Of a DNA stretch of 16,239 nt, positions 5,618 to 13,023 are shown one piece after another. This DNA is from Pseudomonadota bacterium (GTDB lineage Bacteria; SAR324; XYD2-FULL-50-16; JAHJRI01): NCBI GenBank assembly GCA_022360105.1, contig JAKSDL010000883.1, forward strand, positions 1 to 16,239, written 5' to 3'. Both the position numbers and the translations under genes were made by a program. Position 1 is the first letter of the stretch; every line of letters starts with the position of its first letter. The notes under the pieces are model-generated. The model ran no database searches. It was not told the origin of the DNA and saw only the letters and a program-made list of their open reading frames with translations.

Positions 5618-6802
5618 TTAGCGGAGTTTTTTGATGGATGGCTGACCGGTTTTCTGGCCAGGTGCCGTTTCCATGACGTGTCTGATTTCAAGAATTCTGG
5701 CGTTATAATGTCTGTTGCCTGTAGCACCCTGAATTCTGGATAGGGCTCTGTTTGCTTCTTTTTCGGTTTCAAAGAATCCGACTCGAATACGATAAAGAAA
5801 TCCACCTTCGGGGTTATATTTCTGGGAGATATAGGAAAAATCAACAATAGAAGCAATATCTTTTAAATCCTGAATGGCATCCTGCCGGCTGCTTTTCTGA
5901 CCTAACTGAATGATAAATGGTTTGTTGCGTTGAATACCAAAGTCAATCAATTCACCATTCAGTTCACTGTAGCTGGGCAATACCGCCCAATAGTCCATGG
6001 GAAAAATATTCTTGTCTTCGTAGCGAACCGCAATCTCTTCACCAGTGTTTAAAGCTTCCTGCCCGGTCTCAAAAAATCCAACCCGAATTCTGTAAAAATA
6101 CTGCGCTTTTGATGCACTTGGCGGTTTTATTTTGTCGCGTGTGCGATAAAGGTAAGCATGGTAACCATCGGTTATCAGGAATTTGACGATGTCAACAGCC
6201 AATTCGAGTTGATCAGTATCCAGTGACATCAGCTGGACCGCATAACGCTTTTTCCTGGTGCGATCAAAACTGGTTTTGTTTTTATCAGTCTCTTTTGGTC
6301 GAAATACCAACCGTTTCCCGGCATCCACCATCACCTTCCACTGTCCGGTCTCCTCTGAAAAGATGGTATAATTAATCTTTTCCCGGTTCTGAATCAGGAT
6401 TGTTTGCCATTTTCGGGGATCACCCAATACATCCGGCCTTTGAGCAATTTTCCAGAGTGAGTCACCCTCTTCCATAATAAACGATTTTTCCTGTTCATCA
6501 GCAAATTCAGAGTCTTGAGCAAGAATCTGGGGTTGATCATCTTCCGAGGGTGTGTAACCAAAAACCTCTTCAGCAGGTTTTGGTTGTTCCACTTCTTCTG
6601 TGGGAATTTCTATGACGACGCCTTCATCTTCCCTCTCCGTCGGCTCGATGGTTACCTGGTCGGGTTCTACAGGTTCAATACCACTATCACCGCCACCCAT
6701 AAGTTGGCTGATTAAAAGAATGATCAGGACGATTAAAATAACAATGGGAATCGCCCACATGATGATGGTTTGCTTGGAAGGTTTGTTTGGCGTTTGTTCC
6801 AT
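5618..6802 (-). CDS. Inner-membrane LysM and double-SPOR envelope protein
   Basis: A bitopic cell-envelope protein, 394 residues from the ATG at 6800-6802 (a TTG eight codons upstream is an alternative; neither has a strong ribosome site). Order: short cytoplasmic tail rich in Lys and Gln; one transmembrane helix at about 12-34; an acidic, Pro/Glu-rich periplasmic linker (40-100); a LysM-like domain at about 108-168 (Glu-Glu-Gly-Asp-Ser-Leu-Trp-Lys-Ile-Ala); then two SPOR-like repeats at about 186-262 and 295-374, each with the identical segment Tyr-Arg-Ile-Arg-Val-Gly-Phe-Phe-Glu-Thr. LysM binds peptidoglycan glycan; SPOR binds denuded glycan at septa, so a role at the division site or in wall organisation is likely. 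It lies downstream of tsaD and just upstream of tRNA-Thr, all on the same strand. Confidence 0.85.
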   Translation of the reverse strand: MEQTPNKPSKQTIIMWAIPIVILIVLIILLISQLMGGGDSGIEPVEPDQVTIEPTEREDEGVVIEIPTEEVEQPKPAEEVFGYTPSEDDQPQILAQDSEFADEQEKSFIMEEGDSLWKIAQRPDVLGDPRKWQTILIQNREKINYTIFSEETGQWKVMVDAGKRLVFRPKETDKNKTSFDRTRKKRYAVQLMSLDTDQLELAVDIVKFLITDGYHAYLYRTRDKIKPPSASKAQYFYRIRVGFFETGQEALNTGEEIAVRYEDKNIFPMDYWAVLPSYSELNGELIDFGIQRNKPFIIQLGQKSSRQDAIQDLKDIASIVDFSYISQKYNPEGGFLYRIRVGFFETEKEANRALSRIQGATGNRHYNARILEIRHVMETAPGQKTGQPSIKKLR

Positions 6803-6918
6803 ATCAAGATTTTCTTTGGTTACCAAGAAGTGAGGAATGCCGTAGCTTTACGGTTTATCCTCGTTCAAGTTTAAAATTATCTTTTGATAAGAGGTTTATG
6901 TCAATGCATTATTCTTTC

Positions 6919-6948
6919 CAAAGCTGGCCGACAAAGGCTTTGTTTTTT
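6919..6948 (+). terminator. Terminator-like hairpin with T6, no gene ahead of it
   Basis: CAAAGC (6919-6924) pairs with GCTTTG (6937-6942) around 12 bases and is followed by six T on the plus strand. All genes here are on the minus strand, so it would only stop antisense transcription. Weak stem; low confidence. Confidence 0.25.
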
Positions 6949-7054
6949 AAAATGAAATTACCTTTTTTTTGGTTTTTCAATCTTCCAAAGCAAACACCGG
7001 TTGCTTTTCCAGCGAAGCAAATAAATGTAATATTTTTAACAGGTTACTTTAAAG

Positions 7055-8143
7055 TCATTCGGAATTTTGCACGGTCATTAAACCAATTGGACTCTTAGAA
7101 GAAGCATTGAGGCGCAACAGGCCGTTATTTTCAATATGACCGGCCTTTAGATACTGCAGAGCCGTATATCCAATCATAGCAGCGTTGTCGGTGCAATGCT
7201 CTAACTCAGGATAAAAAAACTGTTTCTTCTTTTTTTGTGCAAGCTTAACCAGGCTTTTTCTTATCCCCTGGTTAGCTGCCACACCACCAGTGAGGACAAA
7301 TTGCTTTAGATCGGTTTTCTTCAAAGCTTTTTCGATTCTCCCACTAATCGTCTTTTCCACCGTCAATTGAAAACTGGCGGCAATATCACAGACCATTGCT
7401 TTTTCGATCGACTCGGGGCGGTTTGAAAACTCTTCATAAGAGATTAATCTTCTTTTTTCCACATATAGATTTCTGGCTAATGCTTCATTTCGCACAGCTG
7501 TTTTCAGGCCAGAAAAGCTAAAATCCAGGTTTTTCTTTCCTTTCAAGGGAACAGGAAATTCAATCGATGGGTTGGAACATCCAGCAGCTAACTGCTCGAT
7601 GATCGGTCCCCCGGGATATTGAAACCCCAGCATTTTGGCGACCTTGTCGTAAGCTTCACCGGCAGCATCATCCATGGTTTTTCCCAACAATGTATAGTCC
7701 CCAAGACCGTTTGCCACAACCAAATGGGTATGTCCTCCGGAAGCGATCAATCCCAGGTAGGGAAACCTCAGTTTTTTATGATCCAGAAAAGGAGCCAGCA
7801 AATGTCCTTCGAGATGATCGACAGGAATTAGTGGTGCCTTTGCAATCCAAGCCAGTGTTTTGGCATAACTGACCCCAACCAGCAATGATCCTATCAAACC
7901 TGGTGCATAAGTAACGGCTATTCCCTGCAAATCGGTAAGTTTGACTGACGATTCCTGAAATACATGACGCAATAGCAAAGGCAAGGTTGTTAGATGCTTA
8001 CGGCTGGCTATTTCAGGAACTATGCCGCCATACCTCTCGTGCAGGGCTGTCTGACTTGAGATCTGACTGGTAATGACATTCCCTTCCATATCCAGCAGCG
8101 CCACTGCAGAATCGTCACAGGAAGTCTCTATGGATAATAGCAT
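7055..8143 (-). CDS. tsaD: tRNA N6-adenosine threonylcarbamoyltransferase TsaD
   Basis: Transfers the threonylcarbamoyl group from threonylcarbamoyl-AMP to A37 of ANN-decoding tRNAs (t6A), working with TsaB and TsaE in the cytoplasm. 362 residues, slightly longer than usual. The N-terminus Leu-Ser-Ile-Glu-Thr-Ser-Cys-Asp-Asp fixes the start. The metal-binding His-Leu-Glu-Gly-His (about 110-114), the Ser-Gly-Gly-His-Thr-His glycine loop, the Gly-Gly-Pro-Ile segment, Thr-Gly-Gly-Val-Ala-Ala-Asn and the C-terminal Cys-Thr-Asp-Asn-Ala-Ala motif are all present, so the enzyme should be active. No Shine-Dalgarno precedes the ATG: the bases upstream belong to a dispersed hairpin repeat whose terminal triplet is the start codon itself. 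Confidence 0.96.
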   Translation of the reverse strand: MLLSIETSCDDSAVALLDMEGNVITSQISSQTALHERYGGIVPEIASRKHLTTLPLLLRHVFQESSVKLTDLQGIAVTYAPGLIGSLLVGVSYAKTLAWIAKAPLIPVDHLEGHLLAPFLDHKKLRFPYLGLIASGGHTHLVVANGLGDYTLLGKTMDDAAGEAYDKVAKMLGFQYPGGPIIEQLAAGCSNPSIEFPVPLKGKKNLDFSFSGLKTAVRNEALARNLYVEKRRLISYEEFSNRPESIEKAMVCDIAASFQLTVEKTISGRIEKALKKTDLKQFVLTGGVAANQGIRKSLVKLAQKKKKQFFYPELEHCTDNAAMIGYTALQYLKAGHIENNGLLRLNASSKSPIGLMTVQNSE

Positions 8144-8211
8144 TTTAGATTTTATATTTTAGATTTATGATTTTCTATATCGTTCGGCTGCGCCGGGCTT
8201 TATATTTTAGA
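8141..8211 (-). repeat. Dispersed hairpin repeat, copy 1
   Basis: Starts with CATTTTAGATTTTA at the tsaD start codon, continues through ATGATTTTCTATAT, and carries the hairpin CGGC-TGC-GCCG (8185-8195) followed by GGCTTTATATTTT. It aligns along its length with copies at 8374-8448 (inverted to it) and 11151-11214 (inverted to it). Its upper-strand order is the reverse complement of copies 2 and 3. AT-rich arms flanking a GC-rich palindrome resemble REP-type intergenic elements. Confidence 0.75.
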
Positions 8212-8212
8212 A

Positions 8213-8373
8213 ATAAGATACCTAAATTTTAACTTCATTTCACTGCTAACTCATTCTTATAAGGATTACCTCTTTAGTACCTGGAAATCTCGTATGTATT
8301 ATCTACTTTAATGATTGTAATTACTTAAAACTAAAGTTCTCTTTTGCCCTAAGCCTTGGTCTTTACTGACGTG
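8213..8373. other. AT-rich spacer between the two facing repeat copies
   Basis: About 160 bases with no open frame of note, no clear promoter and no palindrome. Together with the repeats it forms a 308-base segment (8141-8448) bounded by inverted copies, which gives it the outline of a miniature inverted-repeat element; no transposase or target duplication is visible. Confidence 0.4.
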
Positions 8374-8448
8374 TCAAAAACATAAAAGCCGATGGCGGAG
8401 CCATCTCAATACAGAAAATCTAAAATCATCAATCTAAAATCTAAAATG
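8374..8448 (+). repeat. Dispersed hairpin repeat, copy 2
   Basis: Begins tcaaaaacataaaagcc and ends in ctaaaatctaaaatg. Its hairpin is GATGGC-GGA-GCCATC (8391-8405), different in sequence from the CGGC/GCCG core of copies 1 and 3 but still perfectly paired, so changes on both arms have compensated. Its outer end overlaps the last codons of the HExxH gene and supplies its TAG stop. Confidence 0.72.
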
Positions 8449-9064
8449 TATTAGAAATGTACTTCCCAATTTGGTCTTCTATGTCTCGCCAGTTTGGGAA
8501 TAATTGCTCTTTGGTTTTAAATTCTCCAGTATGATGATAGCGTCTGCCATTAACCACTTTGGAGCCAACCTGACGGTGTAGTAATTCATGATAAGCCAGA
8601 TAATTCAGTATTTCCGGTGGAGTCTCGGCTGAATCGAAAATAAGTGAAAATGCAATCTCGTCTTTGTTTTTAGCGTAGTGTGCCAGTTTGCGGGTTGAAA
8701 AATGTTTCAACCAGACAACATTTGGCAGATCCTTCATCTCCGGAAACCAGATCGATTGAACTTGGTGTACGATTTTGGTGAGATCCTGGTACACACCCAT
8801 GCTGTATATCCCCACCTGCTTGCTCCCTTCTTTGTTTTCAATAAATTTTGGACTGAGAATGTTTATTTCTCTTAAAAACTTCCAGGCAAATCGATCGGCA
8901 AATGACAGCCTGACGGGGTCCAGCCTGGATGCGTATTCCGCAAGGAATTGCTGGTGGTATTTATGCTGGGTCAATAGTTCATCAACATCGCATTTGCTAA
9001 TCAGAAGTTTTCTTAATTGGAATGCGTAGGACTGCAAAGAAAGGGACTTGGTCGCTGTTTTCAT
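8441..9064 (-). CDS. HExxH zinc-metallopeptidase-like protein
   Basis: 207 residues, cytoplasmic (no signal peptide). The zinc site reads Ala-Tyr-His159-Glu160-Leu-Leu-His163, and 15 residues on comes His-His178-Thr-Gly-Glu-Phe, which gives the third ligand in the spacing of SprT/YgjP-like gluzincins. The N-terminal 110 residues are mainly helical and unrecognised. The family cannot be named with certainty; a metal-dependent peptidase or a DNA-protein-crosslink type protease are both possible. The start (9062-9064) overlaps the stop of the phosphohexomutase by ATGA, so the two are translationally coupled. The C-terminal end and stop codon come from a dispersed repeat, which suggests that an earlier, slightly longer C-terminus was replaced when the repeat arrived. 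Confidence 0.75.
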   Translation of the reverse strand: MKTATKSLSLQSYAFQLRKLLISKCDVDELLTQHKYHQQFLAEYASRLDPVRLSFADRFAWKFLREINILSPKFIENKEGSKQVGIYSMGVYQDLTKIVHQVQSIWFPEMKDLPNVVWLKHFSTRKLAHYAKNKDEIAFSLIFDSAETPPEILNYLAYHELLHRQVGSKVVNGRRYHHTGEFKTKEQLFPNWRDIEDQIGKYISNTF

Positions 9065-11088
9065 ACACAGGTTTTAAGAAACCGTTTTCCTTTTTCCGTT
9101 AAAACTCGAACACCATTAACTGACTCGATCAAACCTTCCTTCAACTCCATTTCTTTGAGTATTCTTTCATGGGGTAGATCAGGAAAATCGGAGACAACTT
9201 TATCTAAGCCTGCACCATCTTCCAATGCGTTGAGCGTATTGATTTCAAACTTAGCAAAACCATTTGTACGATCCTTCATACCATTTAGCATATATAAATG
9301 AAGCGTTTCTCCCAATTCCTCCAACGATTGTGATAATCGCATTTCACCTCTTAAATACAGGGCAGATTTATCTTCGGTGCCTGAATTTCTGGTAAAAACA
9401 GCACCACACTGCTTATTGTTCTCCAGGATACTGCAATAAAGCATTTCCCTTTCTTCGGCAAATTCTACTATCTCCATTTCATAATCCCGGGAAAAATAAT
9501 CGTAAAAGCTTTGCTGAATCAAAGATTGTAGTTTATTCCTAAATTCACTTCCGGGATTCAATCTCTGTTTATTCACATAGTATGTATAAAAAGTCTTGCC
9601 CACTCCCGATTCAAAGGGTTCTTCTATTGTGCGATACCACTGTTCATCGGAAACAATACCACTTAATGCTTTTAACGAGTTGAGTGCGGTTTTGATTCCA
9701 TTGCCGGAAAAAACGGTTACTGCTTGATTTTTTTTGTCAATATAACCTGGGGTTATGCAATGACCCGATTCTTCGATTCCGATTTGAAACAATGAATTTT
9801 CTGTGTTTGCTGCCAGGTTATCTTCATTAAGCGATTTCCAAAAACGCGATAGTTCCAATGCAGAAACCCCACTATTTCTTTCTGAAATCTCTATAAACTG
9901 TTTCTTGATCCTGTCTTGCTGGGGTAAACGCGATTCAATTAAATCCAAGACAGCCCGGGACAATATCCATTTATCCCCGACTCCCGTTAAAATAGGATTA
10001 AACCCTAGGTTTCGTGCTGCAATGGCAGTGTTGAGATCGCTTTCAACGGTATTTATAAATAGAGAGTTGCCAAGACTGATCTGTTTTTTCAAGTAGGTTG
10101 CCTGATGAACTCCCAATAGATCTCCTGAGGATACCCGCAAAGAGTCCGATTCCGGTAGATAATCCAGCCTGAAGCAACGATCACCGTCGCCGTCAAACAC
10201 GAATGCTACTACTTTGCTTGACTTTGATTCCTCATCCTTAATAGCAGTTGCTTTCTCAAACATTGTTACCAGGGTTTGGTATTTAGAAAATCTACCACCC
10301 GGATTCATAACGCTTTCCCTGGTTATTGTTTCCAGTCCCTCAATGTCTGCCACTCCACTGTTTTCATTGATATTACCTTGCATATTGGTAAATACGACCT
10401 CTTGAAAAGGCAGATCAGAGAAAATCTCCTTGACAACTTCAGCCACAGCCCCGTTGGAAGCGTCCAAAACCAGGACAATATCCCTAAAATCGTCATTATC
10501 TATCCAGGAATTTCGGGCATCCAGGCAATATCGTACAAAATATTCTTTGGCTTCTGCCTCCCTGTATTGAATTTCTCCCCTCTTATCCAATGATTCCATG
10601 CTTATCGAAGACTGCTGGTAGATCTTTTCCGTGAGCTTAATATCATCAGGAGGCAAGAATTTAAGAGCCGTGTGACCACAAAACAGTTTGATTCCATTTT
10701 GATCTGAAGGGTTGTGAGACGCTGTTAACACAATACAACCACAGGCTTCTGATTCAATCATATATAATGGAATTGCAGGAGTCGGCAATGTTCCTACCAC
10801 GATGGCATTCAGTCCTGATTTTCTTATTCCAGCTATCGCCGCCTGGTTAAACTTTCCTTCTTTATCCCTGGGATCCCAGCCAATAATTACCGAATTGTTT
10901 GCTGTCGCCAGATCTGATTGAAGAAGAAGGCACCCAAACGCATAGGCGTACCGTTCAAAAAACGCCGGAGTTAACAGATTCGATTTAAAATAGAAATCAA
11001 GCGGGTGTTCCTTTTTAAGGCTCTGATTGGTCGTGATTCTTCCGCGAATACCGTCTGTTCCTTGCAGTTTTTGTGGTCTGTTTGTCAT
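9061..11088 (-). CDS. Long alpha-D-phosphohexomutase with C-terminal winged-helix-like domain
   Basis: A phosphoglucomutase/phosphomannomutase-family enzyme that moves a phosphate between C1 and C6 of a hexose; the exact sugar is not settled. 675 residues from the ATG at 11086-11088 (a TTG seven codons upstream is less likely, because Gln-Gly-Thr-Asp-Gly-Ile-Arg-Gly is the normal family start). Key motifs: phosphoserine loop Thr-Ala-Ser124-His-Asn-Pro; metal loop Asp299-Gly-Asp301-Gly-Asp303-Arg; sugar loop Gly-Ile-Glu-Glu-Ser-Gly-His (437-443); phosphate loop Arg-Asn-Ser-Gly-Thr-Glu-Asp (567-573). Usual members have about 450 residues: here extra segments occur between domains (for example 235-290 and 385-430) and about 65 residues follow the mutase, in a pattern of helix, helix, Leu-Ile-Glu-Ser-Val-Asn-Gly-Val-Arg-Val-Leu-Thr hairpin, helix, like a winged helix. 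It is coupled to the HExxH gene downstream. Confidence 0.88.
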   Translation of the reverse strand: MTNRPQKLQGTDGIRGRITTNQSLKKEHPLDFYFKSNLLTPAFFERYAYAFGCLLLQSDLATANNSVIIGWDPRDKEGKFNQAAIAGIRKSGLNAIVVGTLPTPAIPLYMIESEACGCIVLTASHNPSDQNGIKLFCGHTALKFLPPDDIKLTEKIYQQSSISMESLDKRGEIQYREAEAKEYFVRYCLDARNSWIDNDDFRDIVLVLDASNGAVAEVVKEIFSDLPFQEVVFTNMQGNINENSGVADIEGLETITRESVMNPGGRFSKYQTLVTMFEKATAIKDEESKSSKVVAFVFDGDGDRCFRLDYLPESDSLRVSSGDLLGVHQATYLKKQISLGNSLFINTVESDLNTAIAARNLGFNPILTGVGDKWILSRAVLDLIESRLPQQDRIKKQFIEISERNSGVSALELSRFWKSLNEDNLAANTENSLFQIGIEESGHCITPGYIDKKNQAVTVFSGNGIKTALNSLKALSGIVSDEQWYRTIEEPFESGVGKTFYTYYVNKQRLNPGSEFRNKLQSLIQQSFYDYFSRDYEMEIVEFAEEREMLYCSILENNKQCGAVFTRNSGTEDKSALYLRGEMRLSQSLEELGETLHLYMLNGMKDRTNGFAKFEINTLNALEDGAGLDKVVSDFPDLPHERILKEMELKEGLIESVNGVRVLTEKGKRFLKTCV

Positions 11089-11150
11089 AGATAATAAAAG
11101 TTTCAACAATCATGGCTTTTTTGTCTAAAAACAAAAGCCAGATACATATT

Positions 11151-11214
11151 TCAAAAACATAAAGCCCGGCGCAGCCGAACATTATAGGAAATCATCAAGC
11201 TAAAATCTGAAATG
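11151..11214 (+). repeat. Dispersed hairpin repeat, copy 3
   Basis: tcaaaaacataaagcc, then hairpin CGGC-GCA-GCCG (11167-11177), then gaacattatagg, aaatcatcaagct and aaaatctgaaatg. It shares orientation with copy 2 and core sequence with copy 1. It lies 60 bases upstream of the phosphohexomutase start, in a 570-base divergent gap. Confidence 0.75.
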
Positions 11215-11349
11215 TTTTAATATCAGCTGAATTTTATGGGTTGTTCCCTATTCCGTAAAGTGATTGTTCCAGGTCGTAACTCTATCTTTCTATTTCGCAT
11301 TAAAAATTCCTGTGGATTCAAAATCAACTTGAACACAGTCAATATTTTG

Positions 11350-11364
11350 GAATTGCAACAATTC
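11350..11364. repeat. Small perfect inverted repeat in the divergent gap
   Basis: GAATTG (11350-11355) and CAATTC (11359-11364) flank a 3-base spacer. The rest of 11215-11544 shows no open frame and no convincing promoter. Confidence 0.25.
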
Positions 11365-11544
11365 AATTAAGAAGAAACATATCATTTTACAGGAACAAAT
11401 CATCAGGGAGGTGGATTAGGTAATAAATCAGTCGCTTAAACCCTTTGGAATCGACATTTTACGATGGTAAAAATATTGAAAAACAAAACACATATCAATG
11501 TAATGAAATGTTATTGATGATAATAATCGTCCAGTAAAGTGAGG

Positions 11545-11615
11545 TCCGGTTACATCATATCAAATTTTGTTTTGTTTTTTCTTGCCTGAGAGTTACTCAA
11601 AGGCTTGTGACCGGA
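11545..11615 (+). promoter_or_regulatory. Folded leader in front of trpS
   Basis: TCCGGTTACA (11545-11554) pairs with TGTGACCGGA (11606-11615): ten pairs with one G-U. Inside the 51-base enclosed stretch, GCCT-GAG (11584-11590) pairs with CTC-AA-AGGC (11596-11604) around a 5-base loop with a 2-base bulge. It lies 42 bases before the trpS start. No T-box specifier or conserved T-box sequence is visible. Regulation of trpS through this fold is inference. Confidence 0.35.
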
Positions 11616-11656
11616 GTAATTGGATAAACTATAAATTTTAAAGAGTTAAACGCACC

Positions 11657-12655
11657 ATGACTGTTCAAAAAATTGCCCTAACCGGGATAAAGCCATCCGG
11701 AAGTCCTCACATAGGAAACTACCTGGGAGCTATCAAACCAGCTTTGGAATTGACAAACGATCATGAAGCCCGATATTTCATCGCTGATTATCATGCTATC
11801 ACCACGGTACGAGATAAAAAGCTGCTCAAAGAGCAGATATACGACATTGCTGCAACTTGGCTGGCAGCAGGTCTGAACCCGGATGAAGTTATTTTTTACA
11901 GGCAATCCGATATCCCGGAAGTATTCGAGTTGAGCTGGATTTTGGCTTGCATGGCTCCTAAGGGATTGCTAAACAGGGCCCATTCCTATAAGGATTCCAT
12001 TGAAAAAAACAAGGAAAAGGGAAAGGACCTTGATGACGGAATCCATTGCGGGCTTTATTACTACCCAATTTTAATGGCTGCAGACATTCTGGCCTTCAGT
12101 ACGAATGTTGTACCTGTCGGACAAGACCAAAAGCAGCATTTGGAAATTACCCGGGATATTGCCCAGGCCTTTAACCAGGTTTATGGTGAAATTCTGACTG
12201 TTCCGGATGCTTTGATTGATGATAGCGTCAAAACCGTTCCCGGTCTGGACGGCAGAAAAATGAGCAAGAGTTATGACAACGTGATTCCTCTCTTTGTATC
12301 ACAAAAGGATCTACAGAAGTCGATCAGTCAGATTGTGACCGATTCCAAGGGCGTCGAGGAACCAAAAGATCCGGATTCATGTAACCTTTTTGCCCTGTAC
12401 ACCTATTTTGCCTCTCCCGAAGCTGTAGTAGCCAAACGAGAACAGTATGTATCCGGAGGCGCAGGATATGGGGATATGAAAAAGGAATTGTTTGAGCTTG
12501 TTAACGCTTTTGTTTCTGAAGGTCGAGATAAATATGAATCATTGATGGCCAATCGGGAGCAAATCGACTGGATTTTAGAAGAGGGCGCAGAAAAAGCAAG
12601 GCAGATTGCAGGACCATTGCTGCAAAAAGTTCGTCATGCTATTGGTATTCAATAG
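11657..12655 (+). CDS. trpS: Tryptophan--tRNA ligase
   Basis: Class I aminoacyl-tRNA synthetase that charges tRNA-Trp using ATP. 332 residues, the usual bacterial length. The N-terminus reads Leu-Thr-Gly-Ile-Lys-Pro-Ser-Gly, followed by the HIGH-type signature Pro-His-Ile-Gly-Asn (17-21); the tryptophan pocket and tRNA-acceptor segments follow (Ala-Asp-Tyr-His-Ala at 43-47, Asp-Gln-Lys-Gln-His-Leu-Glu at 157-163), and the KMSKS loop is intact as Lys-Met-Ser-Lys-Ser (201-205). The ribosome site is weak (AAAGAG too far away), which may matter if the folded leader controls initiation. It is the first gene of a tight three-gene group with a small membrane protein and gmhA. Confidence 0.96.
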   Translation: MTVQKIALTGIKPSGSPHIGNYLGAIKPALELTNDHEARYFIADYHAITTVRDKKLLKEQIYDIAATWLAAGLNPDEVIFYRQSDIPEVFELSWILACMAPKGLLNRAHSYKDSIEKNKEKGKDLDDGIHCGLYYYPILMAADILAFSTNVVPVGQDQKQHLEITRDIAQAFNQVYGEILTVPDALIDDSVKTVPGLDGRKMSKSYDNVIPLFVSQKDLQKSISQIVTDSKGVEEPKDPDSCNLFALYTYFASPEAVVAKREQYVSGGAGYGDMKKELFELVNAFVSEGRDKYESLMANREQIDWILEEGAEKARQIAGPLLQKVRHAIGIQ

Positions 12656-12685
12656 CACGCGCTTAACTAAAAAAAAGGAAAATTC

Positions 12686-13021
12686 ATGGGTTTTTTGAGT
12701 AAAGGAAAAAGCAGAAGAATTCGAGGAGCAGAGCTGGTTGTCGCCGGTGGCGTCACCATGTTTCTGTCAAAGATAATAGGTTGGTTGGCACCCGTAGCAC
12801 TGGGTGCTTATGGGTTATACCGAATTCTCCTCAAAAAAAGTTACAAGGACGGGATTGTAAGTCTGGCTTTGGGTATCCTTCTTTATGTTTTATTCAAAGG
12901 ACCTGGTGGATATTTCTTAACAGCAGCCATGGTTACGGGCGGTGCGTTGCTTGGAGTTGGTGCCCTCATGATGGTTTTACCTGCCAAAAAATCCACAGAG
13001 ATCGAAATCAAACCGGAATAG
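12686..13021 (+). CDS. Small three-helix membrane protein, unknown function
   Basis: 111 residues. A very basic N-terminal tail (Lys-Gly-Lys-Ser-Arg-Arg-Ile-Arg) precedes three Gly/Ala/Leu-rich hydrophobic stretches at about 16-47 (possibly two short helices), 56-70 and 76-98, with a charged Lys-Lys-Ser-Tyr-Lys-Asp loop between and a Lys/Glu tail. AAGGA lies six bases before the start. Not a recognised family. It lies 30 bases after trpS and only two bases before gmhA, so it is part of that operon. Confidence 0.7.
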   Translation: MGFLSKGKSRRIRGAELVVAGGVTMFLSKIIGWLAPVALGAYGLYRILLKKSYKDGIVSLALGILLYVLFKGPGGYFLTAAMVTGGALLGVGALMMVLPAKKSTEIEIKPE

Positions 13022-13023
13022 GT

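Noticed and set aside
5366..5743. 125-codon plus-strand ORF
   Set aside because: More than half of it is the antisense of tRNA-Thr and of the LysM/SPOR gene; the stretch Gln-Pro-Gly-Ser-Asn-Arg-Ser is the usual translation of a reversed tRNA T-arm.
11581..11604. Glycine riboswitch on the minus strand (ctctcagg motif)
   Set aside because: Only the terminal motif is similar; the GGAGAG start and the central conserved core are missing.
11400..11656. T-box leader of trpS
   Set aside because: No conserved T-box sequence or specifier loop can be found.
12781..13023. Longer start for gmhA at 12781
   Set aside because: The extra 81 residues lie out of frame inside the membrane-protein gene and have no match to GmhA; the ATG at 13024 gives the family length.
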